Shown here in pieces: positions 11,774-23,025 of a DNA stretch of 64,000 nucleotides. The notes under the pieces are model-generated. The model saw only the letters and a list, made by a program, of their open reading frames with translations, ran no database searches and was not told the origin of the DNA. The translations under genes were made by a program, and so were the position numbers. The stretch is taken from the NCBI RefSeq assembly GCF_002127325.2, contig NC_035440.2, forward strand, positions 74,712,464 through 74,776,463, written 5' to 3'. Source of the DNA: Helianthus annuus (Eukaryota; Streptophyta; Magnoliopsida; Asterales; Asteraceae). Numbering within the stretch: position 1 is the stretch's first letter; every line of letters starts with the position of its first letter.

Positions 11774-12161
11774 TGTTAGATCAGAGCACACTGTACGAGA
11801 AAATAAGTTTTAGGTGTAATTTGTAGTGATTCCGCTTGAAATGCACTTTGGCACTTTCAAGCAAAATCTGATTAAATGGTGATTCCGCTCGAGAATGTAA
11901 TTCCGCTTAAAGCAAGTTCAAGCGGAATCTCTTACCGTATATATAGTTGTTCGAGCGAAATCAGAAAATAGTTGTATTAGTTGTGATTTTGGATACCGAG
12001 GTGCTGCCGGTTTATCCCGTGGTTGTAATCAGTGTTATATCAATCTAAAAGGTGTTTAAAGTGAATTACAAGTTGTTTCTAAGTCAGTTTCTTAGTTTCC
12101 GCCTCTGAAACTGATCAAAATTCCTCTGAACGACTCGTTCGGGTCTGAAAACGATCCTACA
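11774..12161 (+). repeat. N1 5' LTR (388 bp)
   Basis: It runs TGTTAGATCA...GATCCTACA. It already contains ATTCCGCTTGAA-type motifs that continue in the leader. No 3' partner survives in the window. Confidence 0.87.
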
Positions 12162-12163
12162 AG

Positions 12164-12176
12164 TGGTATCAGAGCT
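12164..12176 (+). other. N1 primer binding site
   Basis: TGGTATCAGAGCT lies two bases after the LTR, matching initiator tRNA-Met. Confidence 0.9.
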
Positions 12177-12677
12177 CAGGAGGAGGAGTTCTTTCCGATT
12201 CAGCTTGAAAATTCTGTTTTCTACACCTTCTTTTCAAAATCAACAAGTTTTTACAGTTAAAATCAGCCAATTTTTTCACAGATTGTGTAAAAGTGTGTTT
12301 TATCAAAGCCTTGAAAGAATCAGACTAAAATTCGCATTAAAAGTGACTGAAATGGACCAGAGAATTGATTCCGCTTGAACGAACATCAGACTTATTCCGC
12401 TTGAAAGGTGTTATTTCGCTTGAGAATTTCAAGCGAAATCAAGTATTTCGCTTTAAGATTGCTATTCCGCTTGAGTTGTTTAAGCGAAATCAGTGAGTTT
12501 GTTTCAATCAGATTTCGCTTGAAAGTTTGTTGGTGATTCCGCTCCAAACCGCTTATTCCGCTTGAAACTGTTGTTTGGAGATTTCGCTTGAAAGGATAGT
12601 TTGATATTCCGCTTGAACTTAAATTGGGTTATTTCGCTTGAAAAGTTGCTGTTTTTTGAAAAATTGATTACCGAATC
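12177..12677 (+). repeat. N1 leader with iterated TTTCGCTTGAA / TTCCGCTTGAA motifs
   Basis: About fourteen copies of [AT]TTCGCTTGAAA or its ATTCCGCTTGA variant lie between primer site and gag ATG, the region where retroelements usually keep dimerisation and packaging signals. N2, N3 and N4 carry the same core in their leaders. Confidence 0.8.
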
Positions 12678-15600
12678 ATGGAAGAAGAGTTCTATAACAC
12701 GTTTGCCACATCCCCGAGTACTCCGGCTGTTATTGCTCAAAACATGAATGCAGAAAACGAAACCGGAACTTTGCAAAAACCCCCGAAACTTATGGGATTG
12801 AGGAATACCATGGATGGAAGAATCGATTTGAGAACTGGGTTCAGGCAAACCATCTGAGAGCTTGAGAAAGTATTGAAACCAAGTAAGTTAGACCACGGTC
12901 TACGTTAAATGTTGACAAAATCATCTTAGAATTTTCAGAAAAAGAGAGAGATAGTTATAAAGGAGAGAAAATGATGATTAGTCTCCTACAGCAAGCTGTC
13001 AAAGAAGACATCTTTATTTTGCTTTAGCATGATGGGAGTGTGTTTTCAATTTGGGAAGCACTTAAGAAGAAATTTGAAGGAAGCACAGAAATGCTCAAAA
13101 GTAAAGCATCATTGCTGAAAAAGGAGTTTGAATTGTTTACTAGTATGCCTGGTTAGACTACGAAGACTCTCATTGAGAGATACTGTCATCTTGTGCGAAC
13201 AATGTCTCAGTTGATAATTACTAATACTCCAGCAGAATGGGTTGAAAAGCTAGTTGACGCTTTACCGCAGAAAGAATAGGGTACATATCTCATGATCTTA
13301 AAGAATTCTGGAGAGTTTAGCGGATTGTCAATCGGACAGTTTATTGAAAAACTTGAGGCACAGGATCTTGAACAGCAGAAGATTGCAAGAATGAACAGCT
13401 CGAGCAATCAACAAGATATCAAATTATACTATAAAGGAAATGTTCAATCTGTTGAACCGAGTCCTAAGATCCAAACTGCTTTCAGTGCAGAAAATTCATC
13501 TGGATCAGTCAGTCAAAGTTCAGTCAACACTAGTGGATTTTCAAATGTTAATCCTCCAACTGTTCAAAGTGCAAATGTTGGTAATGGACATATGATTCAG
13601 TGCAATGTGGCATTGCATCTTCAAAATGGACAGAATTTTTCTGAAGAAGTTGTAAAAAATCATATGGCATTACTGGTTACTGCATTGGAATCTTACGAAG
13701 GATTGATTGCTGGAAAAATTGGGAATCCGATGCTAACCAAGGAAGATTATGACCAGATAGATGCAGAGGAATTAGAGCTCATGGACATCAAATGGTGTCT
13801 AGCTAGTGTCCTGAGAAGAGCTGAAAAGTTCAAAATGATTACAGGAAGAAATGACTTTTTGGATGCTCATGTTTCAGCTTTAGGTTTTGATAAATCTAAA
13901 GTTACTTGTTTTCGATGCAGGGAGAAAGGTCATTTCAAGAGAGAGTGCAAAAATCAAGAAGCAAATGGAGCAAAGAATCCTTTTGGTGGCCATGATTACT
14001 ACCGGAAAGCAATATATCAGCAGGTTTCTCATCAACCATATCAACAAAAGGATTCACAAACTGCACATGGAAAAATGATCGAAGATGCAAATAAGAAAGC
14101 TTATTATGGAATTATTGATCAAGATGATGAGAAAGTGGCTCCAGGTTTTAGCTGGGACAAGTACATTCCAGCTGATTCCAATGTTAAAGCTTTTATTGCT
14201 CAGATAGTTCAAAAGCCAGAGTTGATGAAAGAATGGATAGCTGTGTTAACTGATGATGAGAAAAGTCAATATGAAGAATCAGTTTCTTCTGAAAACAGTT
14301 CAAGAGAAAGCAGTGATGATGATGAAGAAATTGATCAGATAAATATTGGAAAAACTCATCTATCTTCTAACAGTTTTGAATTTTACTTTGCAGAAAAATT
14401 GAAGAAACTTAAAGAGAGAAAAGCTGCAAAAGAAATGAAAGAAGTCAAGGTGATTAAGAAGATAGTTGAAGTGGAAAAGATAATTGCAGTCGAGAAGATT
14501 GTGGAGGTCGAAAAGATTGTTGAAGTCACAAAACCATGTCTTACATGTTTGGAATCCTGCAAACAATGTGAAGAAAAAGACAATAGGTTTAGTGAATCTG
14601 AAAAGTTGAAAGAAAAGTTGCTGTTTGATGTTAAGAATGTGAAAGAGTCGTATGATGTTTTGAACACAACTGTGAATAGTTTGCAGAAAACTAACTCTGA
14701 AAGAGAAGATGCTTTGAAGATGATAAATGCAACAATGATGTCGAAGCAGAAAGAGATAAACTTTTACATCGAAGAATGTGTGAAATGGAAGCAAGAGTTG
14801 GAAACTGAGAAAGCTGAAAATGAAAGAATCAGACGTTTACTAAGAAGTTATACAAGTTCTGATTATTTAATTGATAGAATTTATCCAACTGTTGCAGGTT
14901 TTGAAGCATTTAAAGACGAACAGCCAAAGAAGAAAAATGATACTGGTAAGAAACAGAGTGTCTGTTATGATAAGTGTCCGCCTCCAATTTGGGAAGGGTA
15001 TTCGCCTAGAAAACCGAACGAGGAACAAGTGAAAAAGCCAGTCAATATAAAGTTAGAGTCCGAGTTAAGCGGTGTATTACCAGACAACATTGACATCACA
15101 TCCACAGCGTCCGACACAGATCATGAGTTCGAATTAATAAAAAGAATGGTCGATCAGGTGTTGGATAAGGATGAGGAGTCAGAGTCAAAATCCGAGTCCG
15201 AAAGTTCGTGTTTGTCAGTCGGGAGTTTGAGTTCGTCTGTCAGGAGTTCAAAATCGTCGGGAAAACGGGTTTATAGTAAAGAATTTTTGTTGTCAAAATC
15301 AAATTTGAATGACGAAACATTTGAAGTTGCATATACTTTAAATGATTCTGACAAATTATATTTTGATAAAGAGTTTCCAATAAGAGGTGTAAAAACTAAA
15401 TTCATCAAAAAGGTTTTCAAATTAACAGAAATTAATATTTCTGAAATAAAAGATTTACATCTTATTGAAAAACCTAAAAAGTACACTTCAAGAGTTCAAC
15501 AAAGATTAAACAAGAAAATGGGTTACAATTATGGTTTAGAGTTTCGAAAGAAACCAAACCATAATGGTAATTTCAAAAAGAAAGGTCTTGGTTTTATTCC

Positions 15601-16356
15601 ACCAGAAAATTATAAAGATGACAAAATTTCTAAAAATACAAAATTTGTTTCAGGTCCATCTGCGGAGAAAGAAAAGAAGAGCTCATTTTGGAGACAATCA
15701 AATCTAGAATTTCTTGCCGAAAAGAAGAAGAATGAAGTTCAGAGAAGAGAGACTAGAACCTGTTATAGGTGTCAGGAAGTTGGACACGTTGCGTGGAACT
15801 GTCCCAAAGCAACTAACACTAAACAGGGAGTTTCAGAAAAACTCAAAGAAGTAGTTGTTGATAACCACCAACTGAGAAATTTAAAGTGTTTAAAAATTCA
15901 ACATATTAAGTCGGTGAATGTTCGAAAAGGTTTTACAGGAGAAGTGTGAGGCTTGACAACCAAAAGTGGGTTGTTAAAAAATCTAAGGTAAAATCTGGCA
16001 ATGAATCTGATTCCACGAAATCAGAGGAGCCACATGTTGTTAAAAAAGGTGAAAACTCAGTTCCTCCGATGGATGATGAGAACTTTCCACCATTGAGGAC
16101 TGAAAATTTTAAACACAAGCATGGGAAGGTTGAGATCTCGAATCAATTTTATTCTGAGAAGTATGAATTTGATATTGAGAAAGCTTTTAATGGAAATGTA
16201 AAGAAAATTTTTGGGAAGAGGATCGATAGAAAGACAAAAGGGGTAAAAGACTTTTATGCCACAAAGAAAGCTACATACACCCCAACTAAAGAGGAGTTGG
16301 AAACACCCAAGGCTGGTCAAACTTGGGAGGACATTTTCTTTCATAGAAAAACCTGA
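12678..16356 (+). pseudogene. N1 giant Gag-like protein, broken at its N-terminus
   Basis: The ATG at 12678 opens MEEEFYNTFATSP. The capsid-like part (to about 13600) matches the Copia gag (UBN2-type) family but carries a frameshift near 12795 and stops near 12857, 13026, 13155 and 13278. From 13292 the frame is open for 885 codons, and a last segment runs 15946-16356. Visible parts are a CCHC knuckle CFRCREKGHFKREC (about 13910-13950), an acidic Ser-rich stretch, a long coiled coil with VEVEKIVEV repeats and CLTCLESCKQC (14537-14569), a second knuckle CYRCQEVGHVAWNC (about 15760-15800), MDDENFPPL near 16070 and the end GQTWEDIFFHRKT. A role in particle formation and RNA binding is inferred. 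No enzyme domain is present. Confidence 0.85.
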
Positions 16357-16358
16357 CT

Positions 16359-16401
16359 TGCCGGAGATCCCAAGTTTGTAATCGCGGATCAGGAATCGGC
16401 A
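16359..16401 (+). ncRNA. N1 post-gag hairpin, copy 1
   Basis: It starts two bases after the gag stop (16354-16356). The outer stem is TGCCG/CGGCA (16359-16363 with 16397-16401). The inner stem is GATCC/GGATC (16366-16370 with 16386-16390), with a 15-nt loop. Confidence 0.72.
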
Positions 16402-16468
16402 TCATTCTTAAAATTGATTTTGTAAAATGAATCTTAAAATTTTAAAATTTTACAGGATAAGTGTGACT

Positions 16469-16511
16469 TGCCGGAGCTTCCAGGTTGGTAATTGTGAAGC
16501 AGGAATCGGCA
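16469..16511 (+). ncRNA. N1 post-gag hairpin, copy 2
   Basis: The outer stem is the same, TGCCG/CGGCA. The inner stem at identical offsets is GCTTC/GAAGC (16476-16480 with 16496-16500). Relative to copy 1, two inner pairs have changed on both sides. Confidence 0.72.
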
Positions 16512-17995
16512 TCTTTGTTGGTAAAATGATTTTCTGTTGATGTGATATTCCTACATCTGGTATAGAGGTTTGATTGTGCATACTTGCATATGGTAAATCA
16601 GGGACATTAATTTGTACTTGATTTCCTACTAGTGATTGAATGAACAAGATGATGAACCCTAACTTACAAGTGGTAAAAACAAACTTATTTTCCGGAAAAA
16701 TCATTTTGATTAAAACAAACTTAAGTGTTTTGAAATCTTAATGAGAAAATAGTTTGTTGAAAGCGGGAGTTCTGATTGTTTATGCCAAGTGAATGGCGAA
16801 TTGAAGCGATTCGATATTGGTTGTCAACTTTCTGTATAGTTTGTTTTTCAAATTTTTCTTTAAATGTGTTTGCATTTTAGGGGGAGTAAAAATTTCAGAA
16901 AATCCAAAAACATAAGAAAATTTGAAAAAGTCAAAAACATGATTAAATCAAAAATGAGTTTTGTTGTGAAAAAGAGGAAATGATAGTACATCAGTGGACT
17001 ATCACACCATGCTAGAGATATGAAAAGTAAAAAATGTGATAAACAATCTCGCTGCGGATGTGCCAGTAGGTTTTTGAACAATCAGTAGATTGTGACGAGA
17101 TATAAACCTAAATTTCAAAATTGCTTATTTCGTGGGGAACATTTCTTGGATATATGGGTAACCCCCGAAATCTTGTTTGAAAGGTCCCTCTTTCTGAGAT
17201 ACTAGGTCTTTATACTCAGTGATATCTGGGATATTATTCCAGGACTTCTGCTGAATGGAAATTCTGACCTAGTCCCCGCATAATACTTTCCGCATTGCTT
17301 GAAATAAGCACCGCCCTCAGCATAAAAATGATAAAACATTGAAAAATGCTAATCATGTGTTGTTGAAGAAAAGATACTCTAAAGGGGACACACCTAAAGT
17401 CGAGCCGTCATCTCTCTGCTGAACGGAAGTTCTGACCTGAGCTCTCACGGTTTCGCATTTAACCCCTTTACAGATATCATCTGTGGTATACTCACCTGTA
17501 AGACTGAATATTGGGATCTGGATACGGGAGTATATTCAAGTGGTGGGACACGCGAATAAGTTTAAGTGCTTAAAAACATTAATATCGTATCTCGAAACAG
17601 TTGAACTTTGTGTGAGAATTTAAATGGATCAGTATACTGACAATCTAAGTGAATTGTTTAGAACTTAAAATGAAATGAAGCTTAACGGTGTTGATGATTT
17701 CTCTCATAAACTGATATGATCCTCTTACACAAACTCACAAAAAGATTGTGTGTAAATATTTCTTTACTGTATTTCCTTCAAAGTTTCAAAAATCCAAGAA
17801 GATTTTCAGTGTGTTTTAACATGAATTTTGAAAAATTTAAAAAGATTTTTGACAGCTGATATTGAAAAGCTGATTTTCAGAATTCCGAGTGCTAAACATG
17901 ATGATCATTTTGAAGGGGAGTTTGAGTTGGTGCCTATATCTTTATATTAAAATTGTGAAATTTACTTTGAGGTAGAGAATGTGCAGATAACCTGA
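16512..17995 (+). other. N1 conserved non-coding 3' region
   Basis: No long ORF is present. Blocks shared with N2-N4 are GGTAAATCAGGGACATTAA (about 16592), the region around the AGGGGGAG tract (16879-16886), a TGATAGT/ACTATCA hairpin (16981-17004), and ACTAGGTC (17201-17208) pairing with GACCTAGT (17266-17273). ACAGAT-ATC-ATCTGT follows near 17471, then a block ending in CGAGTGCTAAACATGATGA. Function is unknown. Confidence 0.8.
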
Positions 17996-18004
17996 ACATT
18001 CCGC

Positions 18005-18839
18005 TCGAGAACGGCCCAGCCGATCGGACAGGCCGTCCGATCGAGCAGGCTGTCTGATCGGAAAGCCTGGCCGATCGACCAGCCCTTTCCTCTTTTGGAG
18101 CCTATAAATAGGGTTGTCATTGTCATTCTTTCCACTTTTGGAAAGCTCTGACCGACCAACTCGTGCTCCTCTTCTTTTCTCAGATTTCTTCCGATTCCAG
18201 TAAGTTTTCACTCTAAATCTTGTACGTTTTTTATCAATACACACTCCCACACCTTTCTATCTTTCAAATCTTGATTTCTAACCGTGAAATCACCAAGATC
18301 TAAGTGTTCTTGGATGATGTCATCATGGTGTTCTTGAAGAACATCATGTTTTGGCCTCATTCCACCATGAATAGCTTGGATCTAACCGATTTCCACACAA
18401 ATAAACTAAAATCTATCATAGATCTAAACATTTCACAGTGTGAAGGATTGAAAGATGGATTTTCCGACTTTCTTTCAACTCTTTCACACTCAATGCCTTC
18501 AAACCAGTAGAAACGGAGCTTGAACCAACTCACTAATCATTCTAACAGTCATGTGGTTCAAGATTCGGATTCTAACTACGAGGTTCACCGATTTCGGGTT
18601 AAACACCAAACTGCCGTTCCGACCAACTCACTGGCCGGATTTGGGTGATTCCTATCCGAGCAGGGGAAACAAGTAAGAACGAAGGTTCCATGGTTCAACT
18701 CGTTGTCAAACTACCTCGATATAACGTCAAATAATCAAAACAGCCAAGTCTTAGACGAACAGGCCGACCAGGTCAGGAAGCTGACCGATCGGACAGGCTG
18801 TCGAATGGACAGACCTGCCGATCGAACATGCCAGCCGAT
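18005..18839 (+). repeat. G2 5' LTR, segment 1
   Basis: It matches about 42380-43213 of the 3' LTR. It contains a TATA box (18102-18111) and GATCGGACAG-type motif clusters (18005-18080 and 18750-18839). The last five bases, CCGAT, are the N2 target duplication. The apparent 68-codon frame at 18304-18510 is present in both LTRs but has no recognisable domain. Confidence 0.88.
18102..18111 (+). promoter_or_regulatory. Putative TATA box of the G2 5' LTR
   Basis: CTATAAATAG sits in GGAGCCTATAAATAGGG. The 3' LTR has the same box at 42476-42485. Confidence 0.6.
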
Positions 18840-19230
18840 TGTAGGACCGGTTTTGATGCCGTTCGATTGCGTAACGAACGTTCGACGTGCGGAATCCATG
18901 AACGTGCGTGACCGAACACACAATAACGTACTAGAAACGTGATTTTATTGAAGATATGACGTGTACAAGCAACGAGAATCACGTGGAGAGACTTTCTCTC
19001 TCTAGACTTTCTCTCTCTAGACTTGGATCTCTAAAATCTTCAAATGGAGCAAAAGTCTTAAACATTAAATCTAAGGATCCTATTTATAGGCCTTGGAATT
19101 AATGAGATTTCTCATTAATTACCAAAATGCCACCTTACTAATTCTATCTAAATATTACAGTAAGACTTGATTTCTTCGGTTTCAGCTACGAAATAGATTG
19201 ACGGAGGCGATAGACATTTATGCACTAACA
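18840..19230 (-). repeat. N2 3' LTR (391 bp)
   Basis: On the minus strand it reads TGTTAGTGCA...CGGTCCTACA. It differs from the right LTR by about seven substitutions and one extra copy of a 15-bp CTCTCTCTAGACTTT unit. It preserves the uninterrupted site where H1 sits in the other copy. Confidence 0.92.
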
Positions 19231-19247
19231 ATCTCCCCCTTGGATAT
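19231..19247 (-). other. N2 polypurine tract
   Basis: On the minus strand, ATATCCAAGGGGGAGAT directly precedes the LTR. N4 has the matching ATATCCAAGGGGGAGTC at 51998-52014. Confidence 0.88.
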
Positions 19248-20933
19248 TGCCGCAGTCAATCTCGTAGCGTCTTGACTTTCTCTTTCTCGAACAGAATCCC
19301 CGTGGATCTGTCTTCATGCTTCCGTTGCTCCCCCTTTCGGTAGTCTCTTTCTTCAGGCTCCCCCTTTCGTCAAGCTTCCGTGCTTTTAGGATCGACGCCT
19401 GACTTTCCGTAGCAACAGAATCAGAAACCTACACATCTCAAACACACAATTATAACAAACAATATTGAGATTCAAATTAATGAATCAACTAAACATTTGA
19501 GAATCTTTCACATTTAAAATTTAACAAAATTTGAAACATTCCAAATTCTGATTCAACATTTCAAACCAATTAACCAATCCAACTGTTCATCTTGTTTAGC
19601 CTTTGAGATTTTGAATATCAGCTTTTCAACATCAGTTGTCGAAAATCTTTTTGGATTTTTCATACTATGAAACATAAATGCAATGACAGAAATTAAATGC
19701 AGAAAAGAAATATGTACAAACATATTTTTGTGAGTTTGTGCAAGAGGATCATATCAGTTTTTGAGACATATCACCAACACCGTTAAGCTTTTAAACATTT
19801 CAAGTTTTAAACAATTTACCTAGATTGTCAGTATATTGGTCCACTTTAAATTTTCACACAAATTTCAATTGATTCGAGATACGATATTAATGTTTTAGAA
19901 ACTTGAACTTAAATGTGTATCACTCCACTTGAATATACTCCCGTATCCAGATCCCAATGTTCAGTCTTACAGGTGAGTATACCACAGATGATATCTGTTA
20001 AGGGGTATATTGCGAGGGCCGTGAGAGCTCAGGTCGATACTTCCGTATACGCAGAGAGATGACGGCTTCGACTTTCGGTGGGTCCCCTTTAGAGGATCTT
20101 TTGTTACAACAGCAGTGACTATCAATTTTATTGTTTTATCAACTTGCTGAGGGTTGCGCTTATATTTCAAAGCATTTTGCAGAAAGTATTATTCGGGGAC
20201 TAGGTCAGTATTTCCATACAGCAGAAGTCCCGGAATAATACCCCAGATATCACTGAGTATAAAGACCTAGTATCTCAGAAAGAGGGATCTTTCAAACAAG
20301 ATTTCGGGGGTTACACATATATCCAAGAGTAGTTACCCACGAATTAAGCAAGTTTGAATTTAGGTTTATATCTCATTTCAATTTACTAAGTGTGCAAAAA
20401 TCTACCGACACATCTGTAGTAAGATTGTTTATCACTTTTAAACATTACATATCTTTAGCGTGTTGTGATAGACCACTGATGTACTATCATTTCCTCTTTT
20501 ATGCAACAAAAACTCATTTTTTATTTTTCAATGTTTTTGACATTTTCAAATTTTCAAATTTTTTTAAAATTTTTCTCCCCCTAAAATCAAAATATGTTTC
20601 AATTTTGATTTTCTGAGAAAATTTGAAACAAACTGTACAAACTTGACAAATTGATGAGAATCACTTCAATTCTCTATCCACCTGGCGTAAACAATCATAA
20701 CTCCCCCTCACAACAAACTATTTTCCCATTATGATTTCAAAACACTTAAGTTTGTTTTAATCAAAATGGTTTTTCCGGAAAATTAGTTTTGTGTGTCATT
20801 TCATAAACTCGGGGTTTCATCACCTTGTTCTTCAAATTATCACTTGTAGGAAAGATGAATCAAATACAACTTAATGTCCTTAATTTATCTTTTGAAAGTC
20901 GAAATATCACTGAAGTGAATTTCTCAAGAAAGA
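19248..20933 (-). other. N2 conserved non-coding 3' region
   Basis: This is the counterpart of the N1 region. It includes ACTAGGTC (20199-20206) and GACCTAGT (20264-20271), the TGATAG/CTATCA hairpin (20466-20489), the CTCCCCCT tract (20575-20582) and the block near 20865 that matches GGGACATTAAGTTGTA. No supported gene. Confidence 0.8.
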
Positions 20934-20976
20934 TGCCGATTCCTACTCCCCAATTACCAACCTGGGAGTTCCAGCA
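20934..20976 (-). ncRNA. N2 post-gag hairpin
   Basis: Minus strand. The outer stem is TGCTG/CGGCA with one G-T pair. The inner stem is ACTCCC/GGGAGT, six pairs, at the same offsets as in N1. It begins 13 nt after the last gag stop base. Confidence 0.72.
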
Positions 20977-20988
20977 AGTCAGGTTTTT

Positions 20989-23025
20989 CTATTTGAATAG
21001 ATTCACCCAAGCCTGACGGTCCTTGGGTGATTTTGAATTCTTGTTCAACAATGGTGGAAAATTTGCATCATCCATTGTTAAACCTGAATTCTCAGATTTT
21101 ACCTCAACAAATGGCTCTTCTGGTTTTGACACACCAGAATCATTGCCTGCACATGGATTATCTGACTTTGACCTGTCAGATTCATTTCCTGAAGGTGGCT
21201 TGTCTGACTTTGACACGTCAGATTCGTCGCCTGAAGGTGGCTTGTCTGACTTCGACACGTCAGATTCATCGCTGACATGTGGCTCCTTTGTTTCCGAAGA
21301 AACAGATTCATTGCCACCAACTTTTACCTTCTTCTTTTCCTCTTTCGTCCTCAGATTTGTATCTGATGAATTCGTCTTGCTTGACTTTGCAGTCGAGGGA
21401 GTTGATTCATCAGAACTCTTATTCGATCTGTCCGGTGAACCCGAGGACAAAATCTTCTCCAGTTATTCTCTGGCCTTCTTTCTCTTCTTTCGCAGCTTGT
21501 CTTTTTGCCCTTGAGAAAGTTTCACTTTCTTTTCTTGAACTTTAGGTTCTTGAACCTTCTGCTCTTTGGGCTTGACCGTGACTGGTTTCTTTGCCAACTT
21601 CTGAGAATTAACCCTCAATCTTTCACTTGATTTCCTTGGGCAATCTCTGGCAATGTGACCTCTGATTTGACACTTATAGCATCTTCTCGATTCAAACCTC
21701 CAATTCTGGCAGTTAACAGCAATGTGTCCTTGATAGCCGCATCTGTAACACATTCTGTTATCGTACCAATCACCATTTTCACACCAAATGCTCAGATCAT
21801 AGCATTGTCTAGCTTTGTGGTAGTCATCATTCCTCTTGGAAGCTGGATTTGACTTTTGAGTACTGTGGTTAAACCTGCACCACTTACCAACTTTTTGTGA
21901 GTTTTGATTTTCAAATTTTTGTGGTTTTTTATAATGATTGGATGATTGAACTGATGAGCTTTTATTTTTGTTTTGAAAACGTTTAGAATTTTTAACATTT
22001 GTTTTTGTTCCACATTCTTCTTTACAGGTTTTTGCGTTGAGCATTCACCTTTTTCAGTAGAATGTAAAACAGTTTCTTGAAATTTTTCTTTTAATTTCAA
22101 AAATATTTTCTTTTTCTCATCTTCATCATCAGTTTTCTCATCACAATCTTCAATTTTGACTTTGTCAAAATTTGTGACATTGTCACTTATTGGAACTGAA
22201 TTAATCGGTTTTGGACATGGAATATTCAAATACTCTGAAGAAGTCACAAAACCTTTCAATTTCGTTTCAAGCTCGTTGATTTTCTTTCGAGCTTGCTCCT
22301 TCTTTTTCAAGTTGAATAATCTTCTGAAGATGAGAATTTATCATTTTTTGCTTTTCGATGTTGTTTTTGCTAAACACATCTCTCCCATCTTCAAGAATTT
22401 TTATTTGACTTTGAAAATCTTTTTCAATTTTTACTTTTTCATTTTCTAAATTTTTTATTTGAATTTTCAAATCATTTTCTGAATTTTTAAAATTTTTGTT
22501 TTCTAATGTCAAACTCTCTAAATCCCTCAAGAGTTTGGCATTTTCGGATTTCAGATTTTCACAATTTAAGCACTTCTCGGTCATCTTTTCAGCTTCAGCT
22601 TTCTTCTCAACCTTGATAGCTGAAATATCTTTAACCTGCTCCTCTACCTCATGAACAATTTCTTCAGATTTGACTTTTACTTCAACAGTTGCTACTTCAT
22701 GATTCTTCTCTCCTGAATCAGACTTCAATTTTCTAATCTTTTGAAATTCAAGTTCTTGAGCTTGAATCTTTTCAACGAACAAGCTCAAATTGAAACTATA
22801 AAATTCACCGTTCTTCTTCCAAGCTAACAAATACGTTCCCCACACATCAATTGGTAAAGCATTCGCCAATTTCTCAACCAACGTCTCATCCATTTTGCTA
22901 ATGTTCAAGCGCTTCATCTCTAAGTATAACTTAACATACCTTTCGATCAACTCATCAGTTGATTCTCCCTTGATACCTATAAAATTATCAAATTTGTTCA
23001 GTGCAGTATAAAACTCAGAATCCAT
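20989..23025 (-). pseudogene. N2 Gag-like protein, several frameshifts
   Basis: The likely start is the ATG at 23025 (MDSEFYTALNKFDNF). The N-terminal capsid part looks shortened against N3. Open pieces are 23025-22267, 22310-21792, 22044-21463 and 21450-20989, in shifting frames. Visible are a capsid-like block (DELIERYVKLYLEMKRL), a coiled coil with CLNC (22561-22572), two adjacent CCHC knuckles (CYRCGYQGHIAVNC and CYKCQIRGHIARDC, about 21640-21755) and a Lys-rich tail. These are followed by acidic repeats of SGDESDVSKSDKPP type (about 21145-21300), MDDANFPPL, and the end RQAWVNLFK. There is no enzyme domain, and the copy cannot make one continuous protein. Confidence 0.83.
21145..21300 (-). 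repeat. 42-bp coding repeats in N2 gag
   Basis: Four to five copies of a unit coding for a 14-residue block such as SGDESDVSKSDKPP occur here. N4 has two to three decayed copies (about 49840-49930). Confidence 0.75.

Larger units (their letters stand above)
11774..17995 (+). mobile_element. N1: gag-only Copia-like element, 3' end missing
   Basis: It has a 5' LTR, primer site, motif-rich leader, one long gag-like frame and a long non-coding region that matches N2, N3 and N4. No integrase, RT or protease is present. The 3' end is lost at about 17993-18008, where the sequence changes to the interior of the G2 5' LTR, so the N1 polypurine tract, its 3' LTR and roughly the first 0.55 kb of the G2 LTR are gone. 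It resembles the TR-GAG class of non-autonomous retrotransposons. Confidence 0.88.

Noticed and set aside
14360..14794. 144-codon minus-strand ORF rich in Phe/Leu, resembling membrane segments
   Set aside because: Mirror of the Lys/Glu-rich coiled coil of N1 gag.
16512..17995. A decayed env-like gene in the N-family 3' region
   Set aside because: Stops in all frames of all four copies, while the conservation pattern follows paired blocks and not codons. A very old coding origin cannot be excluded.
18304..18510. 68-codon ORF found in both G2 LTRs (also 42678-42884)
   Set aside because: Shared only because the two LTRs are copies. No domain, and a paralogue would be expected if it were a gene.
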